DNA of 15,881 nucleotides, taken from NCBI GenBank assembly GCA_016867095.1, contig VGKK01000015.1:1-15881 (forward strand). The letters are read 5' to 3'. Position 1 is the stretch's first letter, and each line of letters opens with the position of its first letter. Below are positions 11,563 to 15,881 of the stretch, piece by piece. The notes beneath the pieces are model-generated. The model was not told the DNA's origin. It saw only the letters and a program-made list of their open reading frames with translations, and made no database searches. A program made the position numbers and the translations under genes. The stretch is from Candidatus Omnitrophota bacterium. GTDB lineage: Bacteria > Omnitrophota > Gorgyraeia > Gygaellales > Profunditerraquicolaceae.

Positions 11563-13200
11563 ATGAAGAAAAATATCCAGGATTTACTGGTATCCGCGAT
11601 AAAGCGTTCATTAAAGGACCTGGGTTTGGGCAGCGTTACCCCGCAGGATTTATATTTAGACCTGCCCGCGGACAGCCGTTTCGGGGATATATCTTCCAAT
11701 ATCGCGTTACGGCTAAGCAAGCTGACGCAGAAGTCGCCCGTACAGATTGCCCAGGAGCTAATCGTCAAGATTAAGGAACATTTAGAAAAGAGCCCTTTAA
11801 GGGTTTATATCAAAGAAGTAAAATGCGCAGGCGCCGGATTTATCAATTTTTATTTAAATGAGCGCTATTTTTGCGAACAGGTCAGGGAGATAATCTCAAG
11901 GGGCAGCGCAGGGCTGAAATTAAATTTAGCCAAAAGAAAACGCGTGCTTATTGAGTTTGTCAGCGCCAACCCCACCGGCCCTTTATCCGTGGCGCACGCC
12001 AGGCAGGCGGCAGTAGGGGATATCCTGGCAAATATCCTGGAATTTTTGGGGTTTCGGGTCAAAAGAGAATATTATCTTAACGACGAAGGCAACCAAATCC
12101 AGATCCTGGGTAAATCCGTAGAATTAAGGCTAAAGGAATTAAACGGCGAAAAAATAGAATTCCCGGAGAATTATTATCAGGGTGAGTATATATATGAGAT
12201 AGCCAAGCGGTCACAAGTTACCAGTCACAAGTCGCAAGACTTTAGCGAGTTTGCCGCGGGGTATATTTTAGATATCATCAGGAAGGAGCTGGGCGATTTC
12301 GGGGTAAGGTTTGATTATTGGTCCAGCCAGAAAAAGCTGAGAAAGAGCGGTAAGATAGAGAAGGCCTTAGGGTTATTAAAGAAGAAGGGCTTTCTTTATG
12401 AGCAGGACGGCGCCTGGTGGCTGAAATCTACCCAATTCGGGGATGATAAGGACCGGGTAGTCATAAAGAGCGATAAATCCTATACATATTTGGCCCCGGA
12501 CATCGCCTATCACCAGGAAAAATATCAGCGCAGATTTGACTGGTTAATCAACCTCTGGGGGCCTGACCATCACGGCTATATTAACAGATTACGTGCCGCG
12601 GTGCAGGCGCTGGGGTATAAGCAGGAATCATTATCCATTATTATCGTGCAGCTGGCTTCCATTTTTAGAGAGGGTAAATCCTTGGAGATGTCCACCCGCA
12701 AAGGCCAGTATATCACTTTAAGGGAGGTTTTAGATGAAGTCGGAGTTGATGCCGCCAGGTTCTATTTTGCGATGCGCCGCACTTCCAGCCACCTGGATTT
12801 TGATTTAGCCCTGGCCAAAAAACATACTTCAGAGAATCCGGTTTATTATGTGCAGTACGCCCACGCGCGGATTTGCAGTATTTTAGGCAACGCTAAACTG
12901 GCGGCGGGAAAATGCGCGGATTTAACTCTGTTAAAGGAAAAACAGGAATTAGAGCTTATCCGAAAGCTGCTGCAATTTACTTATATACTCAACATCTGTT
13001 ACAACACCCAGGATCCCTATATGCTCACCGTTTATTTGCAGGAACTGGCAGAGGCATTCCATAAATTTTATGACCAGCACCGGGTGTTAACAGAGGATGA
13101 GAATTTGACTAAAGCCAGGCTTGCCTTAATTTCCGCCACGCGCGTTGTGGTAGCCTGCGGTTTAGACTTGTTAGGCGTATCCCATCCCGAGAAAATGTAA
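11563..13200 (+). CDS. argS: Arginyl-tRNA synthetase with altered HIGH motif
   Basis: ArgRS attaches arginine to its tRNA (class I synthetase). The 545 residues contain the N-terminal additional domain (1-120, with RFGDISSNIALRLSKL) and the Rossmann core starting RVLIEFVSANPTGP. The KMSKS-like loop is LEMSTRKGQYITLREV, and the C-terminal helical anticodon-binding domain contains SENPVYYVQYAHARICSIL and ends LLGVSHPEKM. At the position of the HIGH motif the sequence is SVAH (142-145), where most ArgRS have HVGH; the last histidine is kept. Residues 218-227 (SQVTSHKSQD) are encoded by a heptamer repeat tract in a loop. No clear ribosome site precedes ATG 11563. The TAA stop belongs to palindromic element B. 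Everything else looks intact, so I call it functional. Confidence 0.95.
   Translation: MKKNIQDLLVSAIKRSLKDLGLGSVTPQDLYLDLPADSRFGDISSNIALRLSKLTQKSPVQIAQELIVKIKEHLEKSPLRVYIKEVKCAGAGFINFYLNERYFCEQVREIISRGSAGLKLNLAKRKRVLIEFVSANPTGPLSVAHARQAAVGDILANILEFLGFRVKREYYLNDEGNQIQILGKSVELRLKELNGEKIEFPENYYQGEYIYEIAKRSQVTSHKSQDFSEFAAGYILDIIRKELGDFGVRFDYWSSQKKLRKSGKIEKALGLLKKKGFLYEQDGAWWLKSTQFGDDKDRVVIKSDKSYTYLAPDIAYHQEKYQRRFDWLINLWGPDHHGYINRLRAAVQALGYKQESLSIIIVQLASIFREGKSLEMSTRKGQYITLREVLDEVGVDAARFYFAMRRTSSHLDFDLALAKKHTSENPVYYVQYAHARICSILGNAKLAAGKCADLTLLKEKQELELIRKLLQFTYILNICYNTQDPYMLTVYLQELAEAFHKFYDQHRVLTEDENLTKARLALISATRVVVACGLDLLGVSHPEKM
12211..12238 (+). repeat. Degenerate heptamer tract inside argS (TCACAAG type)
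   Basis: Four 7-base units in a row are visible: TCACAAG, TTACCAG, TCACAAG, TCGCAAG. They encode SQVTSHKSQ between EYIYEIAKR and FSEFAAGYIL, a variable loop in ArgRS. The unit and the reading phase match the prmC tract at 1327-1360. Confidence 0.75.
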
Positions 13201-13407
13201 GTGAGGGCATAATTTATGGAGCGAGCACCCGGCCGTATCGGAACAGCCGGTGTGCCGCTTGTGCGGCAAGCGAACATAAATTATATGCCCGAACTTACCC
13301 AGCACTAATTTTATGATACGCTTAAAGTTAGCTCATAGGGGTTACATTGGCATCAACCCTTATGAGATAAAGATAAGGCTTTATAAAAATTAGTGCTGGG
13401 TTAAATT
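13197..13407. repeat. Nested palindromic element, copy B (subfamily 2)
   Basis: The element starts on the argS stop codon. The outer stem is GTAAGTGAGGGC (13197-13208) with GCCCGAACTTAC (13287-13298); the inner stem is AATTTATG (13211-13218) with CATAAATT (13275-13282). Inside are CCGGC/GCCGG and TGCCGC/GCGGCA hairpins. The second module is CCCAGCACTAATTTTAT (13298-13314) with ATAAAAATTAGTGCTGGG (13383-13400). It encloses CTCATAGGGGTT (13332-13343) with AACCCTTATGAG (13355-13366). The 5' arm of the second module overlaps the 3' arm of the first, and CGAACTTACCC can also pair imperfectly with GGGTTAAATTCG (13398-13409), so the two folds compete. Confidence 0.88.
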
Positions 13408-13408
13408 C

Positions 13409-13460
13409 GCCCCTGCCGTTTTGCTTCGCTTTTGCGATAGCAAAACGAAGCAGCAGGGGC
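13409..13460. repeat. Strong hairpin before recJ
   Basis: GCCCCTGC (13409-13416) pairs with GCAGGGGC (13453-13460). Inside, GTTTTGC (13418-13424) pairs with GCAAAAC (13440-13446). No T run follows, so it is not a typical terminator. The only ribosome-site-like bases before recJ (AGGGG, 13455-13459) are in its 3' arm. Confidence 0.8.
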
Positions 13461-13469
13461 TCATTTAAG

Positions 13470-15158
13470 ATGCATGCCCACAAGATATTAAATATCGCCC
13501 CTGCCCAGCCCGGCGTTCAGGAAACTTTGAGCCGGCAGCTGGGTATTTCTAAAATCCTGGCGCAGGTATTGGCTAACCGCGGCATTAAAACTAAAGAAGA
13601 AGCAGAAAAATTCCTGAATATCAAACTGGAGCACCTTCTGGACCCTTATTCCTTTACGGATATGCCCCGGGCAGTCAGCCTTATCCAGCAGGCAGCTAAA
13701 AATAAAGAGAAGGTGATGGTTTTCGGAGATTATGATGTGGACGGCATTACCAGCACCGCGCTGTTAAAGCTGGCCCTTGCCAGGCTAGGGGTGGAGGCGC
13801 TGCATTATCTCCCGCACCGGGTTAAGGAGGGGTATGGTTTAAGCCAGAATGCCCTGCGTTTTGCCAAAGAAAAGAAGGTGAAACTGGTAATTACCGCGGA
13901 TTGCGGGATTAATAATCATGAAGAAGTCAGCCAGTTGAGGCGGAATAATATAGACGTGATTATTACCGACCATCATGAGCCGCTGAATGCCGATTTGCCG
14001 CGGGCAAACAGCATTATTAATCCCAAAGTGGAAAATTCCGCTTATAAATACCGGGATTTAGCCGGGGTGGGCGTGGCCTACAAGCTAGCCCAGGCGCTGG
14101 CCAAGCAAAGTTTATTTGAGGATTTGGATTTAGTCTCTTTAGGCACGATTGCCGATGTCGTGCCTTTGACCGGAGAGAACCGTATCTTTGCCAAGGTCGG
14201 TTTAAAGATGATTCGCGAGAGTAAAAAGATGGGCATTAAGGCCTTGATAGAAGAAAGCGGCATAAAAGACAAAGAAATTACCTCTACCTTTGTCAGTTTT
14301 ATCCTCGGGCCGCGCCTGAATGCCAGCGGCCGGATAGATTCCGCGGAAGTGGCCCTGAATTTATTGTTGAGCGCAGAAGAGAAAGAGGCTGAGGCCTTGG
14401 CCAAGATGGTGGAAGCGCATAACCGCCAGCGCCAAAAAATAGAAGGCAAGGTTATGGAGGAAGCCCAGGTTTTAGTTGACCGGGAGGTTAATTTTAAGGA
14501 GCATAAAATTATCGTGATTGCCAAAGAGGACTGGCATCCGGGCGTCCTGGGGATTGTGGCTTCCAAGCTGGCAGACAGATTTTACCGGCCGGCCATAGTG
14601 ATTTCCCTGAATTACGATTTATGCAAGGGCTCTGCCCGTTCCATAAAAAATTTCCATTTGTTCCAGGCGCTTTCTGAATGCAGCGATTTACTGGAGGACT
14701 TTGGCGGCCATGCCCATGCCGCGGGCCTGGTTATTACCAAAGACAGCATAGAAGATTTCAGGAAGAGTATGAACCGCCTGGCAAAAGAAAAACTGGCCCT
14801 GGAAGATTTATTGCCGAGTCTGGACATAGATATGGAATTGGCCCTTTCTGACTTAGACGAAAAGATGATTTCGCAATTACAGGCGCTGGAGCCGTTTGGC
14901 GCGGGCAATCCTGAGCCGTTGTTTTATAGCCGCAACCTCAAACTTAAAGGCCAGCCCCAGGTTTTAGGCAGGAATACCCTGAAGTTTTGGGCCAGCGACG
15001 GCCAGGCTACTTATCAGGCCATTGGTTTTGGCCTGGGGAATTTTCAGGACAGCCTGGTGGCTACCGATAGTTTTGATTTGGTCTATACCCCGCGGATAGA
15101 TAATTGGCAGGGAGAGGGCTGCGTTCTTTTGGAAGTCAGGGATATATTTTTTAAGTGA
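13470..15158 (+). CDS. recJ: Single-stranded-DNA-specific exonuclease RecJ
   Basis: RecJ is a 5'-to-3' single-strand DNA exonuclease of the DHH superfamily used in recombination, mismatch and base-excision repair. The 562 residues are full length. The N-terminal LGISKILAQVLANRGIKTKEEAEKFL is typical. Metal-binding motifs are FGDYDVDGITS (85-95), TADCGI (142-147) and ITDHHEP (165-171). RLNASGRID lies further on. The DHHA1 domain has WHPGVLGIVASKLADRF and GGHAHAAG, and the C-terminal OB domain includes ALEPFGAGNPEPLF. ATG 13470 is the first start after the hairpin; no strong ribosome site is visible outside the hairpin arm. The TGA stop (15156-15158) lies inside TAAGTGAGG, the left end of palindromic element C. 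Confidence 0.96.
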   Translation: MHAHKILNIAPAQPGVQETLSRQLGISKILAQVLANRGIKTKEEAEKFLNIKLEHLLDPYSFTDMPRAVSLIQQAAKNKEKVMVFGDYDVDGITSTALLKLALARLGVEALHYLPHRVKEGYGLSQNALRFAKEKKVKLVITADCGINNHEEVSQLRRNNIDVIITDHHEPLNADLPRANSIINPKVENSAYKYRDLAGVGVAYKLAQALAKQSLFEDLDLVSLGTIADVVPLTGENRIFAKVGLKMIRESKKMGIKALIEESGIKDKEITSTFVSFILGPRLNASGRIDSAEVALNLLLSAEEKEAEALAKMVEAHNRQRQKIEGKVMEEAQVLVDREVNFKEHKIIVIAKEDWHPGVLGIVASKLADRFYRPAIVISLNYDLCKGSARSIKNFHLFQALSECSDLLEDFGGHAHAAGLVITKDSIEDFRKSMNRLAKEKLALEDLLPSLDIDMELALSDLDEKMISQLQALEPFGAGNPEPLFYSRNLKLKGQPQVLGRNTLKFWASDGQATYQAIGFGLGNFQDSLVATDSFDLVYTPRIDNWQGEGCVLLEVRDIFFK

Positions 15159-15283
15159 GGCCGCAACTTACGGAATGAGCAGAGCGAATGAACGTAAGTT
15201 GTCTGGCCGAACTTATCCCGCCGAGTATGGCAAAATTGTCGTAAGAGAATTTTGCCATATCTTACGAGGCGGGAGGCGTAAGT
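15152..15283. repeat. Nested palindromic element, copy C (subfamily 1)
   Basis: This copy lies between the convergent genes recJ and rpmB. The outer stem is TAAGTGAGGCC (15152-15162) with GGCCGAACTTA (15205-15215). The inner stem CAACTTACG (15164-15172) pairs perfectly with CGTAAGTTG (15193-15201), with a short core in place of the extra hairpins of copies A and B. The 3' module (15204-15275) is identical over 72 bases to 5789-5860. Beyond it, TAAGTT (15278-15283) could pair with AACTTA (15209-15214), giving a second, exclusive fold. Its position could let it act as a two-way transcript end, but there is no T run. Confidence 0.9.
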
Positions 15284-15293
15284 TATCCGCCCA

Positions 15294-15521
15294 TTAAGCT
15301 TTTTTAAAATTACCCCTTTTGATGCACTTGGTGCAGAGATAGACTTTTCGCGGGTGGTTATTCACCAGGATACGCAGCTTCTGTAGGTTAGGAAGGAACT
15401 CGCGGTGAGTTGAGCGGACTACCTTTTTGCCTGTGCCGCCTTTTTTCTTGGCTAAACCCTTGCGCACGATAACTCTTCCACTGACCGCGCCCTTTCCGCA
15501 GATAAAGCAAATTTTAAGCAT
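15294..15521 (-). CDS. rpmB: 50S ribosomal protein L28, four-cysteine form
   Basis: L28 is a small protein of the large ribosomal subunit. The 75-residue product begins MLKICFICGKGAVSG and has REFLPNLQKLRILVNN and YLCTKCIKRG, all family signatures. Cysteine pairs CFIC (5-8) and CTKC (63-66) make this the zinc-binding (C+) form rather than the cysteine-free form found in some bacteria. The ATG is preceded on the minus strand by AAGGAGAG. It is the only minus-strand gene I can identify, transcribed towards recJ from its own promoter (15593-15620) through a structured leader. In many bacteria rpmB is followed by rpmG; here element C follows the stop. Confidence 0.96.
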   Translation of the reverse strand: MLKICFICGKGAVSGRVIVRKGLAKKKGGTGKKVVRSTHREFLPNLQKLRILVNNHPRKVYLCTKCIKRGNFKKA

Positions 15522-15550
15522 TTTTACTCACTCTCCTTACACAGAGGTGT

Positions 15551-15579
15551 ACACTTGGCCATCCGATAGGCCAAGGTGT
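15551..15579 (-). promoter_or_regulatory. Hairpin in the rpmB leader
   Basis: On the + strand, ACACTTGGCC (15551-15560) pairs with GGCCAAGGTGT (15569-15579), with one bulged base. It lies between the probable start of transcription and the rpmB ribosome site. On the minus strand a second small stem, TACAC/GTGTA with loop CTCT, sits immediately before AAGGAG. This may be a regulatory leader, perhaps autoregulation by L28 or another ribosomal protein, but no known motif is recognised. Confidence 0.6.
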
Positions 15580-15592
15580 TATAGGGATTACA

Positions 15593-15620
15593 AGTATACT
15601 TGAAAATCAGCCGCTGTCAA
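15593..15620 (-). promoter_or_regulatory. Sigma-70 promoter of rpmB
   Basis: On the minus strand TTGACA (15620-15615) and TATACT (15598-15593) are separated by 16 bases. The -35 box is perfect and the -10 differs from TATAAT by one base. Transcription would begin near 15586, leaving a leader of about 65 bases. Confidence 0.85.
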
Positions 15621-15627
15621 GGTAAAA

Positions 15628-15700
15628 TAAGTGAGGGCACGACTTAGCGAACGCGAGTGAAGCTAAGTTGTTGCCCGAACTTACCCAGCACTAATTTTAT
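15628..15700. repeat. Nested palindromic element, copy D (subfamily 2), second module not closed in window
   Basis: The outer stem is TAAGTGAGGGC (15628-15638) with GCCCGAACTTAC (15673-15684). The inner stem is CGACTTAGC (15640-15648) with GCTAAGTTG (15662-15670), allowing one G-T pair. It continues into CCCAGCACTAATTTTAT (15684-15700), the same 5' arm as copy B. The matching 3' arm (ATAAAAATTAGTGC type) is not found before the window ends. The element lies just upstream of the rpmB promoter. Confidence 0.85.
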
Positions 15701-15881
15701 ACAGCATTTGAGTTAATTCCAGGACTTTGTTAATTTTGAAGCCGTTCTTTAAAACGCCGGGATTTGATGCATTGTAATTGTGCGGCATCGGGGTTCTTTG
15801 ACAGGAGCATGGCGGAGTCGACGATGATGAGAAAAGCGACAGATTCCTTGCATTGCGAGATAGACTTCGGTGGTTCTGCGA
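15701..15881. other. Unassigned tail; possible 3' end of a minus-strand ORF
   Basis: No + strand frame is convincingly open here. On the minus strand one frame is open from the window edge to a TAA at 15730 (49 residues, including ESVAFLIIVDSAMLLSKN). Another is open to a TAA at 15681 inside element D (ending QMLYKISAG). They overlap, so at most one is real. I recognise neither product. The stretch follows the unclosed arm of element D and might be cargo or loop sequence of that element. Confidence 0.25.

Noticed and set aside
13409..13460. Rho-independent terminator before recJ
   Set aside because: The stem is strong but no run of T follows it, and it sits directly before the recJ start.
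14078..14566. 162-codon minus-strand ORF opposite recJ
   Set aside because: It mirrors a well-supported RecJ coding region, has low-complexity serine-rich content and no recognisable motif.
15628..15684. Hammerhead ribozyme (TGA ... GAA flanking a stem)
   Set aside because: The full conserved core CTGATGA ... GAAA and a cleavage site with a third stem are not present; only the tandem G.A pairs are shared.

Overview
The window is a dense stretch of bacterial chromosome carrying mostly housekeeping genes. Nearly all genes are on the + strand and many overlap by 1-8 bases. The genes are ordinary bacterial core genes: RF1, PrmC, MurA, tryptophan synthesis, RsfS, ArgRS, RecJ and L28. No marker fixes the phylum. 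GC content near 50 %, the mixture of core operons and the many small repeats would fit an uncultured lineage such as Candidatus Omnitrophota. That is my impression from memory, not a demonstrated assignment.

Layout. (1) 1-3123: prfA (5' end cut off by the window), prmC and murA. PrmC is the methyltransferase that modifies the GGQ glutamine of the RF1 encoded just upstream. (2) 3293-8610: trpG-trpD-trpC-trpF-trpB-trpA, which covers tryptophan synthesis from the glutaminase subunit of anthranilate synthase to tryptophan synthase. trpE is absent from the cluster. (3) 8603-10902: an M16 zinc peptidase overlapping trpA, then a DUF21/CBS membrane protein. (4) 11011-15158: after a probable promoter, a 49-residue zinc-ribbon protein, rsfS, argS and recJ. 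(5) 15294-15521, - strand: rpmB (ribosomal protein L28, four-cysteine form), with a near-consensus promoter and a structured leader. (6) 15522-15881: that leader, one palindromic element, and a tail with no recognised gene.

The unusual content is the repeats, which fall into several families. First, four copies (A-D) of a nested palindromic element begin TAAGTGAGG and end CCGAACTTA. In the three copies that follow a gene, the gene's stop codon lies inside the first seven bases of the element. Stem sequences vary between copies with compensating changes, while a tandem G.A mismatch is constant. Two subfamilies carry different 3' hairpin modules; one module is a perfect 72-bp duplicate. Second, degenerate tracts with a 7-base period (TCAAAAG, TCACAAG, ATAACCA and GGACGAC types) occur as long inverted repeats between genes and as in-frame insertions inside prmC (two) and argS (one). 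Third, small palindromes are read in frame inside trpF and at its C-terminus, and a similar hairpin lies at the start of trpA. Together they suggest a genome repeatedly invaded by small structured elements that are tolerated at gene ends and in protein loops.

The proteins also show possible deviations: NPAY instead of NPPY in PrmC, changes beside the GGQ loop in RF1, and SVAH at the HIGH position of ArgRS.
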